DNA of 64,000 bases from Martelella sp. NC20 (GCF_013459645.1 NZ_CP054861.1:186001-250000); one strand, 5' to 3'. Positions 16,311 through 25,507 are shown, counted from the stretch's first letter. Notes: generated by a model from the sequence alone, not told the origin. A program made the numbers and translations.

Positions 16311-17314
16311 ATGAAACTGAAGAACATTCTCGCAGGCGCATTGCTGTCGGTCGCGCTGGCCTCTGCCGCCATGGCGCAGGACGCGACCGATGAACTCAAA
16401 TTCTCGTCCTTCCTGCCAGCCTCGACCGTCAACAACGCCGTATCGGTTCCGGCTTGCATCGAGCGGGCCGAGGAGCTTTCGGAGGGTGCCTTGCAGATCA
16501 GGCTGTACGCCGGCGGATCTCTGGTCTCGGGCGGCGAGGTTCACTCAAGATCGTGCAGGGCGGCATTGCCGACAGCGCCGAAATACCGATCCCCTACACG
16601 CCCGGCCGCATCGAAGGCATGGATGTCTTCGAGCTACCCAATCTCGCGCGCTCCAATTCCGACGGTTCGCTTGCGACGCTGGCGCTGATCGAAGAAGGCA
16701 AGATCACCGGACTGGACGATCTCGTCGTGCTCGGCGTGTTGCAGGCCGGCCCCTATTTCATCCACACCAGCGAGGAAATCGGCAGCCTGCGCGACCTTCG
16801 CGGCAAGAAGCTCAGGGTTTCAGGCCAGATGCAGGCGCAGATCGTCTCGCGGCTGGGCGCGGTCCCGGTCTCGAACATTCCGGCCACGGGGCTTGCGGAA
16901 AACATCAGCCGCGGCCTGATTGACGGCGCGCTGGCCGATACCGGCAATCTCTACAATTTCGGCGTCGGCGACCTCGTCCATTACCATGTCACCAATCTTC
17001 CGCTGGGCTCGTTCACGGTGTTGTGGGCAATGTCGCGCGATCGCTATGACAGCCTGTCGCCGAAATCGCGCGAGGCGATCGATGCACTGCGCGGCGAGTG
17101 GTTCACCGAAGTGCTGGGCGCCAATATGGACAAGCAGACCGATGAGGTGACGGCGCGGCTGGAAGCATCGGGCGATCACCATTTCGTCGCCTTCAGCGAC
17201 GCCGATATGGAACGCGCAGACAAGGTGCTGCAACAGGTTGTCGATGGCTGGGTTGCCGCCGACCCGGCCAATGCCGATACGCTGGAAGCCGCGAAGGCAA
17301 ATCTGGGCGAGTAG
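16311..17314 (+). pseudogene. TRAP solute receptor (DctP type), frameshifted
   Basis: An AGAGGG site precedes ATG 16311. The first ~77 residues (signal peptide MKLKNILAGALLSVALASA with an AMA-Q cleavage site, then LKFSSFLPASTVNN) are in one frame. From 16541 the receptor continues in another frame (SLKIVQGGIADSAEI onward) to a normal end (DTLEAAKANLGE). One base is missing around 16540 (GEV then SLKIV). No slippery heptamer is present, so programmed slippage is unlikely. It is either a genuine inactivating deletion or a sequencing error. The receptor would deliver the island's substrate to the DctQM permease that follows. Confidence 0.8.
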
Positions 17315-17341
17315 TCGTCGCGCCGGGAAGAGGAACCCGCT

Positions 17342-17899
17342 ATGGCTAGACTGTCCAACATTCTCGCAGTGGTGGGTCTAAGCGCCTTGCTGGCGGTCAC
17401 CGGCCTGACCCTGTTCGATATCGCGCTGCGGTCGGACATTGTCTATGGCCTGCGTGATCTTTTTCCCGGCTTCGACAATTTTGTGATGAATTCGGGCGTT
17501 GACGGCTTGTCCGATCTCTACGCCCCGCTCGGGATCGTCGCCATCGCCTTCTGTTTTCCGGCGATGGCGGCGGGCCGCAGCGCGATCACGGTGCGCTTCC
17601 TGATCGACTCTCTGCCTTGGCGTCTGCGCGAAGCGCTGGATGTCTGCGGACACCTGTGCCTGCTGGCGATGTTCGCGCTGATGGCGTGGTGGGTCAGCGA
17701 CTATACGCTCGACATCTGGCACTCGGGGGAAACAACCTGGCTCCTGAACCTGCCGCGCTGGCCGGCCTGGGCGCTTGGTTCCCTCGCCTTGTGGATGTCG
17801 GCGCTCATCCAGCTCGTCGTTCTGGCGGGGCAATGCGGTCGCGCGCTCTCAGCATCCGAGCCAGCTCCTCTGGAAAATGCCGCGGAAGGAGCGGAATGA
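17342..17899 (+). CDS. TRAP transporter small permease (DctQ type)
   Basis: A 185-residue protein with four predicted membrane helices (about 8-28, 58-78, 98-122 and 140-162), the size and layout of DctQ subunits. It pairs with the large DctM subunit to form the membrane part of a sodium-driven tripartite ATP-independent periplasmic transporter. Its stop overlaps the dctM start (ATGA), a usual sign of coupled translation. An extra ~25 residue loop after the first helix is larger than in many DctQ proteins. Confidence 0.82.
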   Translation: MARLSNILAVVGLSALLAVTGLTLFDIALRSDIVYGLRDLFPGFDNFVMNSGVDGLSDLYAPLGIVAIAFCFPAMAAGRSAITVRFLIDSLPWRLREALDVCGHLCLLAMFALMAWWVSDYTLDIWHSGETTWLLNLPRWPAWALGSLALWMSALIQLVVLAGQCGRALSASEPAPLENAAEGAE

Positions 17900-19191
17900 T
17901 GTCGGACATCATGATCGGAGCGGCAGGACTGGTGACGCTGCTGGCCTTCATTCTCTTGGGGGTCCCGATAGCGGCGTCGATGGCCATTGTCGGCACGCTC
18001 TTCACCCTGTTCCTGACCTTCGACACTTCGGTCTTTTCGATCTTCGGCGTTGCGACGGTACAGTCGCTTTCCTCTCAGGAACTCCTGATCATTCCCCTGT
18101 TTATCCTTATGGGCGGCTTTTCGATCATTGCCGGAATGTCCTCGGAGATCTACCGGCTTGCCCATGCCTGGGTCGGGCACCTGCGCGGCGGCCTGGCGCT
18201 GACGACGGTGGGCAGCAGCGCCGCCTTCGGAGCGATCTGCGGTTCATCTGTTGCAACCACCGCGACCATGGTCCAGATCGCCCTGCCGGAAATGCGGCGG
18301 CGCGGCTATTCCGATTCCCTCATCGCCGGATCCATCGCCGGCGGCGGAACGCTTGGATCGCTGATCCCACCCTCCGTCGTGATGGTCGTCTATGCTATCC
18401 TGACTCAGCAAAGCGTGCTGTCGCTGTTTCGCGCGGCAATCGTACCCGCCATTGTCGCGGTGCTGTTTTACGCCATCGCCGTGCGCGTCTTTATCGCCGT
18501 TCATGGAGACACGTCGGAAACGCTGGCCCCTGCCACCTGGCGCGAGCGCGCCAAGGCGACGGGACAGGCCAGGCTGACCATGCTGGTCGGCGTCATCATG
18601 CTCGGCGGCATCTATAGCGGCATCTTCACCGTCAACGAAGGCGCCGCCGTCGGCGTCGCCCTGGTGTTCGCGACCTGCATCGTGCGGGCGCGCCTGACCC
18701 GCAGCAATTTCATCGATACGCTGAAGAAAGCGGCCTCCAACGTCGCCATGATCTATCTCATTCTGATCGGCGCCGAAATCTACAAGAGCTTTCTCACCCT
18801 GTCCGGTCTGCCCGAGGCCGCGATCGCCTGGGTTGGCGGCATGGGCCTGCCGCGCGAGGCGGTGCTGATTATCGTGGTCCTGCTCTATATCGGCCTCGGC
18901 TGCGTGTTCGATGCGATGGCGGCGATGATCCTGACGATGCCGTTCATTTATCCGCTGATCGTTGGGCAACTTCATTACGATCCGATCTGGTGGGGGATCA
19001 TGAATGTGATGATCATCGAGATCGGCATGATCACGCCGCCGGTCGGCATCAACCTGTTCGTGCTCAACGGCATTCAAAAGGACCTCAAACTACGCGATAT
19101 CTATCGCGGAGCCTCGTTCTTTATCGCGGCCGACGTCCTGCGCATCATTTTCTTCCTGCTGTTTCCCGGCCTTGTTCTGCTTTTCGTCTGA
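17896..19191 (+). CDS. TRAP transporter large permease (DctM type)
   Basis: A 431-residue integral membrane protein with about 12 helices and the typical DctM sequence SSAAFGAICGSSVATTATM followed by GSLIPPSVVMVVYA, plus a C-terminal copy ITPPVGINLFVLNGI. AAGGAG lies upstream of ATG 17896. It forms the transport channel of the TRAP system. With the receptor gene frameshifted, the system may be inactive unless another receptor substitutes. Confidence 0.92.
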   Translation: MMSDIMIGAAGLVTLLAFILLGVPIAASMAIVGTLFTLFLTFDTSVFSIFGVATVQSLSSQELLIIPLFILMGGFSIIAGMSSEIYRLAHAWVGHLRGGLALTTVGSSAAFGAICGSSVATTATMVQIALPEMRRRGYSDSLIAGSIAGGGTLGSLIPPSVVMVVYAILTQQSVLSLFRAAIVPAIVAVLFYAIAVRVFIAVHGDTSETLAPATWRERAKATGQARLTMLVGVIMLGGIYSGIFTVNEGAAVGVALVFATCIVRARLTRSNFIDTLKKAASNVAMIYLILIGAEIYKSFLTLSGLPEAAIAWVGGMGLPREAVLIIVVLLYIGLGCVFDAMAAMILTMPFIYPLIVGQLHYDPIWWGIMNVMIIEIGMITPPVGINLFVLNGIQKDLKLRDIYRGASFFIAADVLRIIFFLLFPGLVLLFV

Positions 19192-19224
19192 GCCGGCTGG
19201 CAGCCTCTGTGCCGTCAACGCGGT

Positions 19225-19690
19225 ACCCGAGGGGATACCGGTCGAGGACATCGCCGGGATCGGCCATGACAAGGCGGCCCGGACCCGATCACCGGGCCTG
19301 CATCGGAGCGTATCGAGCAGGGACTCGATCTGGTCACGTAGACGGCGTTGCAGGGCAAGGCCGTCTACGGCCTGACCGTTGGCGTCGGCTGGAACAAGGA
19401 CTGTCCGATTTCCCCCATGGAGGACGGAAAAAAGCTTCTGGACGCGGACTTGCTGGCTATGTCTCGAGCCTTCAGCCTGTCTTCGCTACGCGCGCACCGC
19501 GTCCATGGCGAACCGGCGTGCAGCCGGCGGTGGCGGAAATGTACCGTCAGTTTATCGAACTGGGCATCACCCCGGTCGTGCCGGAACGCGGTTCGGTTGG
19601 CGAAGCCGATATCACACTTGCGTCTCATATCGGTCTTGCAATGATCGGTGAAGGAGACGTCTTTGTTGAAGGCCGACCGACGCGCGCATA
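19225..19690 (+). pseudogene. Histidine ammonia-lyase-like gene, degraded N-terminal part
   Basis: Pieces of an aromatic-amino-acid-lyase N-terminal region appear in three reading frames: an IPVEDIAGIGHDKAA segment; AVYGLTVGVGWNKDCPI continuing through LDADLLAMSRAFSLSSLRAH; and TGVQPAVAEMYRQFIELGITP with VPERGSVGEADITLASHIGL. At least two frameshifts and a short internal deletion break it, and it stops near 19690 against an IS5-type fragment. Where true HAL enzymes have the Ala-Ser-Gly that cyclises to the MIO cofactor (GSVGASGD), this copy reads GSVGEADI. It therefore belongs to a MIO-less branch. It follows the TRAP genes on the same strand. Confidence 0.75.
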
Positions 19691-19861
19691 GAGCCCTTCA
19701 AGACGTCCGCTGAGCGACGCCAGAACCTCATCCGTCAGCGCCCTGATCGCCCGCAACGGATGGTCCGCCGGAACGCGATCCTCAAGTCGCACAAAACTGA
19801 AAAGCTCATCCCCGTGATCCGATCGCCCGCGCGTCAAGCCACCCGCGCAAAGCAATGCCAA
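19670..19861 (-). pseudogene. IS5-family transposase N-terminal remnant
   Basis: The reverse frame from ATG 19861 reads GDELFSFVRLEDRVPADHPL, then RAIRALTDEVLASLSGRLEGLYARVGRPS. This is the characteristic N-terminal domain of an IS5-family (DUF772-type) transposase. It breaks off at GRPS where it meets the lyase relic on the other strand. The catalytic DDE part is absent. The junction marks the rearrangement that truncated the lyase gene. Confidence 0.75.
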
Positions 19862-20001
19862 AAGCGAATCACAAACTCAGCCCGCTGACTAGGAGTTGTT
19901 CAGCGGCCTGCTAAGTGGATGTTGTCGGCCAAGAGGCACTCTTACGGGCCTAAACCGGAGCCCATCCGTCTTCGTAGTCCCGACGAAAGGCAAACCAAGC
20001 A

Positions 20002-21120
20002 CTATCGGGCAAACACCATGGGCCTGCGCATCGCCAGGTCGATGTCGACGATATCGCCGGGCTTCAAACCGATTGCACGCTCGATCGGAAGGCGCGCAAC
20101 CAATACATGGGGATGGCAGTCGACCACCATGCGAACGGCATCGCCGAGGAACAACGCCTCACGGATTTCGCCGCGCCACCGGTGTCCGTCATCGACCGCC
20201 TCTTCTGCCGGCTTCAGTCCGACATGCTCCACACGCACCACGAGATCGACCGCGCCGTTGCTTCCGGCGGGAGATGATGGCTCAAGCGCCAGCGAACGTC
20301 CCGCTTCGTCCTGAAAATGCCTGCCGTCATTGCTCGCGGTCATCGCAACGATATTCACCTCGCCGAGGAATTCGGCAACAAAGCGGGATTCAGGCTGAAG
20401 GTAGATCTGCTCGGGCGGCGCATCCTGCACGATCCGCCCGTCGCGCATGACAACAACGCGTTCCGACATCGTCAAAGCCTCCGTCCGGTCATGGGTGACG
20501 CAGATCATCGTGGTTCCGATTTCGCGGTGAATTCGCCGCAACTCCAACTGCATTTCCTCGCGCAGCACCCGGTCGAGAGCTGAAAGCGGCTCATCGAGGA
20601 GAAGCACATCCGGCTCGAATACAACGGCACGCGCCAAAGCTATGCGTTGCTGCTGGCCGCCAGACAATTCCGAAGGACGGCGGTCCCCATACGTATCAAG
20701 ACGGACGAGGGAAAGCGCGCGCTCGACACGCGCCTGCGCCTCGGACCGCCCGATCCGACGTACACGCAAGGGATAGCCAACATTCTGTGCCACTGTCAGA
20801 TGCGGAAAAAGCGAGTAGTTCTGAAACACCATGCCGATATTGCGTCGATTCATCGGCACTGACGACAGGTCCCGTCCCGCGATCGAGAGCTTTCCACCGT
20901 CGGGCGTCATCATGCCGGCTATGGCGCGAAGGCAGGTCGTCTTGCCGGAACCGGAAGGGCCGAGCAAGGTGACGAATTCGCCCTCGCGAATGTCGAGCGA
21001 CACGTCGTCAAGCGCCACAACAGACCCGTAATGTTTGCGGATGCGTTCCAGCTTGACGAAGTCCGGTTGCGGCCCGCGATCGCCACGGTCAGCTTCAACC
21101 GATATATTGATCTCAGACAT
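20002..21120 (-). CDS. ABC transporter ATPase, spermidine/putrescine (PotA) type
   Basis: A 372-residue ATPase from ATG 21120, with AAAGGA nine bases upstream. Walker A is GPSGSGKTT (54-62), the signature is LSGGQQQR (152-159), Walker B is VLLLDEP (172-178), and a C-terminal TOBE-type regulatory domain follows (about 275-372). It energises import of the ligand bound by the receptor at 22900-23979. The gene is the last of a four-gene operon starting with the sulfatase. An IS5 remnant and the lyase relic lie just downstream. The substrate is not determinable from the ATPase. Confidence 0.92.
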   Translation of the reverse strand: MSEINISVEADRGDRGPQPDFVKLERIRKHYGSVVALDDVSLDIREGEFVTLLGPSGSGKTTCLRAIAGMMTPDGGKLSIAGRDLSSVPMNRRNIGMVFQNYSLFPHLTVAQNVGYPLRVRRIGRSEAQARVERALSLVRLDTYGDRRPSELSGGQQQRIALARAVVFEPDVLLLDEPLSALDRVLREEMQLELRRIHREIGTTMICVTHDRTEALTMSERVVVMRDGRIVQDAPPEQIYLQPESRFVAEFLGEVNIVAMTASNDGRHFQDEAGRSLALEPSSPAGSNGAVDLVVRVEHVGLKPAEEAVDDGHRWRGEIREALFLGDAVRMVVDCHPHVLVARLPIERAIGLKPGDIVDIDLAMRRPMVFAR

Positions 21121-21122
21121 GA

Positions 21123-22931
21123 TCAGTCCTTTCGTAGGTCGGCCGCCGAAAGCGGCAGACCGAAGCCGCCGTTGCGACGCGCAAGAGCCAGGGCCACCGT
21201 CAATCCGATGACCAGCACTGCAATGAGAATCGAAGCGATGACCGCCGGCGCGGATGTCAGTTCCTCTTGCAAAGAAAGAAACATGCGCACGGTAACGGTC
21301 GGTTTTTGTCCTGTAATGAAGAGCGGCAGAACCAGATTGTCGAAGGCATGGAGAAAGCCGTAGACAAAGCCGACAAGCAAGCCGGGCGCAATCATCGGCA
21401 GCACGATTTCTCGCACGGTTCGCAAGCGCGAAGCGCCGCACATCAGCGCCGCGTATTCGATATTCTCATCAAGCTGGCGAACCACACCCGAGAGAATGAC
21501 AACCACCAGTCCGACCGCGGCGGCGCCCTGCCCAAGGATCACGCCAGCCGCCGAACCGGACAGACCGATACGGTTGGCAAAGATGAAATAGCTGATCGCG
21601 ATCACGATCTCCGGCAACACGATGGGAATAACGAGGAGCGCAGTCCCTGCCTGGCCCCAGCGCGGCCGGCTGCGCGCAAAGCCATAGGCTGCCAGCGCGC
21701 CAAGCGCCGTGGCCAGCAGCGCGTCGATCGCCGCATAGACGACGCTGCGCTGAAGCGGCTGCATCCAACTCGGATCGGAGAGCGTATGGATATATCCCTG
21801 CAGGGTGAAATAGGCGGGAGGGAAGCTGATGTCCTGTTCCGGTCCAAAGGAAAACGCAACGATCACCAGTTCCGGCAAGATCAGAAAGGCAAGGACCAGC
21901 CCGGCCGAAATCCGCCAGGCCCATGTCCAAAACGGTTCCGGTACGCGCTCAAAAATCGGAAACAGGCTCTGCGAAAGCAACGATTGCACCGGGCCGATGG
22001 CGTGATGGGCATGTCCGCGCAACCGCACCCGGCCGGCAAGAGCGAGGAGCATGGCGGGAACCGCGGCCGCGACGAGCATGATCACGGCCATCGCAGCGGC
22101 AAGGTTCCAGTTCAAAAGCGTCGTCGCCTGATCGACCAGCATCTGCGCGAACAGCAGACCGCGCGTTCCGCCGAGCGTCTGCGGAATAACATAGGCGCCG
22201 AGCGAGAGAATATAGACAAGGGAAGCCGCCGACCCGAGACCAGGGAGCGACTGCGGCAACGTGACCGTCAGGAATTCCTCGATCCGCGATGCCCCAAGGC
22301 TGGCGGCCGCTGTGCGCTGGTGCGCATCGATCTTCTCCATCCCCGACCACAATGTCAGCACCGCGATCGGCAGAAGAATGTGGATCATGCCGATCATCGT
22401 GCCGAAATCGCTGTGGCCCAGCAGAAGCGGCTCCGAGATCAGTCCAAGTCCAAGCAACATTTCGTTGACAGGTCCACGCAAGGCAAGGATCGCCGCCCAG
22501 GCGTAGGTGCGCACGATCACCGATGTGAGATAGGGCAGAGCGACGAGGCCGATCATCACCGACTTAAGTCGGCCAGGAACCCGCATCAGCGCATAGGCCA
22601 TAGGGTAGGCAAGCACCAGGCAGCAAAGCGTGACCGTGATGGCGGTAACCAGCGTCTTGCCGAGAACAACGAAGAAGGTCGAGCTGGCCAGCAACCGCTG
22701 AAACTGAATGAGCGAAAACGACTGACCATCACGCAGGCTGTCGAACAGAAACTGCGCCATCGGCCAGACGGCGAAGATGCCAACGAAAACAATCGCGGGA
22801 AATGCGAGCAGAAGCGGCGCGTGCAGGCAGGCACTCAACCATGACCGGAGCGCGCCTTTTCGGCCGGCCCCGAAGGGCCGGCCGGATATTCCGGCTTGGT
22901 CAGCGAGCACGGAAGTTGTTCCATCCATCAA
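21123..22931 (-). CDS. Fused PotB-PotC type ABC permease
   Basis: A 602-residue protein with two complete permease halves (about 35-315 and 330-590), each with six helices and its own cytoplasmic EAA-type loop: AAASLGASRIEEFLTVTLPQ in the first half and AALMCGASRLRTVREIVLP in the second. In most spermidine/putrescine-type systems these are two proteins; single-chain fusions are known for iron and thiamine importers. Its start overlaps the receptor gene by about 30 bases and its stop is two bases from the ATPase start. The start could also be GTG 22910. Confidence 0.88.
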   Translation of the reverse strand: MMDGTTSVLADQAGISGRPFGAGRKGALRSWLSACLHAPLLLAFPAIVFVGIFAVWPMAQFLFDSLRDGQSFSLIQFQRLLASSTFFVVLGKTLVTAITVTLCCLVLAYPMAYALMRVPGRLKSVMIGLVALPYLTSVIVRTYAWAAILALRGPVNEMLLGLGLISEPLLLGHSDFGTMIGMIHILLPIAVLTLWSGMEKIDAHQRTAAASLGASRIEEFLTVTLPQSLPGLGSAASLVYILSLGAYVIPQTLGGTRGLLFAQMLVDQATTLLNWNLAAAMAVIMLVAAAVPAMLLALAGRVRLRGHAHHAIGPVQSLLSQSLFPIFERVPEPFWTWAWRISAGLVLAFLILPELVIVAFSFGPEQDISFPPAYFTLQGYIHTLSDPSWMQPLQRSVVYAAIDALLATALGALAAYGFARSRPRWGQAGTALLVIPIVLPEIVIAISYFIFANRIGLSGSAAGVILGQGAAAVGLVVVILSGVVRQLDENIEYAALMCGASRLRTVREIVLPMIAPGLLVGFVYGFLHAFDNLVLPLFITGQKPTVTVRMFLSLQEELTSAPAVIASILIAVLVIGLTVALALARRNGGFGLPLSAADLRKD

Positions 22932-23979
22932 GCACGAGCGAGAGATTGCTCTGCCCCAAATCGCCCTCAGAACTGTAATAATCGTAGTTGATCGTCCGGT
23001 AGTTTTCCGGGTGATTGCCCGAGAACGGCATATAGGCCTGCTGCTCCTCGGTGAAATTCCCGGTGATCAACGGCGACGGCACGACAATTCCGTAATTGGT
23101 CAGTTCGGTGTATTTCACCTGCTGTTCCGGTTCGAACCACCATTTCAGGAATTGCTGAGCGGCCTCGTTGCCATTCGGGGCACCCTCCATGACCACGGCG
23201 TACTGGCGGGCAACCGCCGTGCCGGGAGGTGCTGCAAGCTTGATGTCCTGACCGGCCTTGACCGCCGACAGCGCCGCAGGGGCATAAGACCATGTCATCA
23301 CGGTATCACCATTGACGAGATCCTGAATGCCCTTGGGCGCATTGTCCCACAACACGATGCTGTCCGCCACCCTGTCCAGTTCGGCAAAAGCCTTTTCAAG
23401 ATCGAGCGGGTAGAGTTCATCCGGCTGAACGCCTGATGCGATCAGCGCATATTCGAGATTGATGGGAACGCCCATGCCGCCTGATGCCATGCCCCTGTTG
23501 CCCGGCCATTTCGCGGTATCGAAAAAATCGCTCCAAGAGGCCGGCGCATCGTCCTCGAAGGTCGGGGAATAGACCAGAAGCGCTGCCGTATCCTGCGAGA
23601 CGGCGTAATCCTCTCCAATCAGCCCGGCCTCCTTCATCGCGTCCAGAACATCCGCGTTCCAGCCGGAGGTATCGATGGCCGTGAACACGCCCTGCGGCTG
23701 GATCAGATTGTAAATATCGCTGGTCACGCCGAGCGCAAGGTCAAAATCGGAGCGTCCTGTCCTGGCGGCAAGCTGCATCTTGGCGCCATAGTCCGTGTCC
23801 GACATCGTAATACCGACCGCATCGACGCCCGTCGCCGCCGAATAGTCCTTGAGTATTGCCTCCACGGCGTTACCGTTGATGCCGGCCGCATGAGCCACCA
23901 CCACCTGCTCGGCATGGGCGGCGAACGGCAACAGAACTACCGCCGTCATTGCTGTAAGAACAGATAACTTGTTGAACAT
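22900..23979 (-). CDS. Periplasmic solute-binding protein, PotD/family 1 type
   Basis: A 359-residue receptor with a Sec signal peptide (KLSVLTAMTAVVLLPFAAHA, cleavage after AHA near residue 23). The mature part begins EQVVVAHAAG and has the two-lobed layout of polyamine/iron-type binding proteins, with SQDTAALLVYSP, NLEYALIASGV and MTWSYAPAAL stretches. Neighbours are a sulfatase upstream (39-base gap) and fused permease and ATPase downstream. The ligand is unknown; the sulfatase suggests a sulfate or phosphonate ester of a small cationic compound, which is inference. Confidence 0.87.
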   Translation of the reverse strand: MFNKLSVLTAMTAVVLLPFAAHAEQVVVAHAAGINGNAVEAILKDYSAATGVDAVGITMSDTDYGAKMQLAARTGRSDFDLALGVTSDIYNLIQPQGVFTAIDTSGWNADVLDAMKEAGLIGEDYAVSQDTAALLVYSPTFEDDAPASWSDFFDTAKWPGNRGMASGGMGVPINLEYALIASGVQPDELYPLDLEKAFAELDRVADSIVLWDNAPKGIQDLVNGDTVMTWSYAPAALSAVKAGQDIKLAAPPGTAVARQYAVVMEGAPNGNEAAQQFLKWWFEPEQQVKYTELTNYGIVVPSPLITGNFTEEQQAYMPFSGNHPENYRTINYDYYSSEGDLGQSNLSLVLDGWNNFRAR

Positions 23980-24018
23980 GATACACTCCTCCAGTTTTAA
24001 AAGATGCGACCGTCAAGG

Positions 24019-25494
24019 TCACCATTGCGCTGTTCGCGCCGGACGCGGCCATTCAGTCGCGACCAGAACGTCGAGCAGACTGTCCTTCATTCGCTCCCGC
24101 TCGAGCCTGTAGGCGGGATCGTTGTAGAGATTTGTTTGTTCGGTGGGATCACGCCCCAAATCATAAAGTTCGCCATCACGCGGACGCTGTGTTGTTGGCG
24201 CTCCATGCCAAACAACCAGCTTCATGTGTTTTTCACGCAGCATGGTCGTGAAAACGGGGGGCGTTGCGCTGTGCCCGCTGTCGCGATATTCCGCCAGCGC
24301 CCAGTCGCGCCAATCCGTCGCATCGCCGCCGCACAGCATCGGCAACAGGCTTTCGCCCTGCACCTGCTGCGCGTCACCGGCTTCAGCCGCGTCCAGCAAT
24401 GTCGCGGTCAGATCGATCAGTTGAACGATTTCCTCGCGCCTCTGGCCGGGCGCGATCTGGCCAGGCCATCTCATGATCAGCGGTACGCGCACCAGCGCGT
24501 CATAAAGCATTGGCCCCTTCAGCATGATGCCGTGATCACCCAGCATCTCACCGTGATCGGAGCTGAAGATCACGATCGTATTTTCGCGTTGGCCCGACGC
24601 CTCCAACGCCTCCAGAATGCGACCGACTTCCGCGTCGATCATGGAAACCATCGCGAAATACCCGGCCCGTGCCTCGCGCAGTTCCTCTGGTGTATATTCG
24701 GCAAAGCCCGGCGCGTGTCCGCCATAGGACTTCCGGTGATACTCGCTTTGCACGAGCGGCTTGGTTTCAAGTTCTTCCGGTCCGCCAACGGGTTCCGGAA
24801 GATTTTTCGCATCGTAGAGCGCGCGGAAAGGCGCAGGCGCGCCGAAAGGATGATGTGGGTCGAAAAAATTTGCCATGAAATAGAAGGGAGCATCGCGACG
24901 TTCCCCGATGAAGGCGATGGCCTCCTCGGCAATCCAGTGGCTGTAGTGAGCCTCCACCGGCAGGACATCGACGGCCGTTGCTCCCTTGGCAATATTGCCC
25001 GCCTCCGCCGTAGCTCCGGAAGTGTCGCCGATCCGGGACCAGATATCCGGATGATTGTCCTCAAGCCAGCGGTGAAAGGCGTTTTCGGCGGAACGGTGAA
25101 TCGGGTCGTGTGACCATTTATAGACCCGATAGCCGTCCTCCCGGCGTGGCTCCGGTCCATTGGCGCATGGCGCAAGGTGCTGCTTTCCGGCCATACCGCA
25201 ATCATAGCCGGCCTCGGCCAGCGAGCGTGACACCATCGTCCGGTCTTCGGGCAGTTCGACGCCATTGGCCCACAGACCGTGGGCATGCGGGTAAAGCCCG
25301 GTCGCAAAGCTTGCCCGCGACGGGCTGCAAATCGGATTCTGCGCATAGCAGGAACGGAACATCGCCCCCTCGGCGGCAAGCCGGTCGAGATTGGGCGTGC
25401 TTATCGCCGGATTGCCCGCGCAGCCAAGCGCGTCAAAACGCTGCTGATCAGTCATCAAAACCAGAATATTCGGACGCTTCACGCCATCAGTCAT
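24019..25494 (-). CDS. Sulfatase (alkaline-phosphatase superfamily), no signal peptide
   Basis: A 491-residue type I sulfatase. The formylglycine signature is CSPSR with Cys56, and metal-site residues appear in LVLMTDQQR near residue 16 and in SSDHGEMLGDHG. The lack of a signal peptide places it in the cytoplasm, so the substrate would be imported before desulfation. It is the first gene of the ABC operon and is divergent from a SorC regulator. Activation needs a formylglycine-generating enzyme encoded elsewhere. Related families include phosphonate monoester hydrolases, so a phosphoester substrate is possible. Confidence 0.9.
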   Translation of the reverse strand: MTDGVKRPNILVLMTDQQRFDALGCAGNPAISTPNLDRLAAEGAMFRSCYAQNPICSPSRASFATGLYPHAHGLWANGVELPEDRTMVSRSLAEAGYDCGMAGKQHLAPCANGPEPRREDGYRVYKWSHDPIHRSAENAFHRWLEDNHPDIWSRIGDTSGATAEAGNIAKGATAVDVLPVEAHYSHWIAEEAIAFIGERRDAPFYFMANFFDPHHPFGAPAPFRALYDAKNLPEPVGGPEELETKPLVQSEYHRKSYGGHAPGFAEYTPEELREARAGYFAMVSMIDAEVGRILEALEASGQRENTIVIFSSDHGEMLGDHGIMLKGPMLYDALVRVPLIMRWPGQIAPGQRREEIVQLIDLTATLLDAAEAGDAQQVQGESLLPMLCGGDATDWRDWALAEYRDSGHSATPPVFTTMLREKHMKLVVWHGAPTTQRPRDGELYDLGRDPTEQTNLYNDPAYRLERERMKDSLLDVLVATEWPRPARTAQW

Positions 25495-25507
25495 GGATTC
25501 TCATATC

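Noticed and set aside
16454..16560. Programmed -1 frameshift in the TRAP receptor
   Set aside because: There is no slippery heptamer or downstream stem near 16540, and TRAP receptors are not known to use frameshifting.
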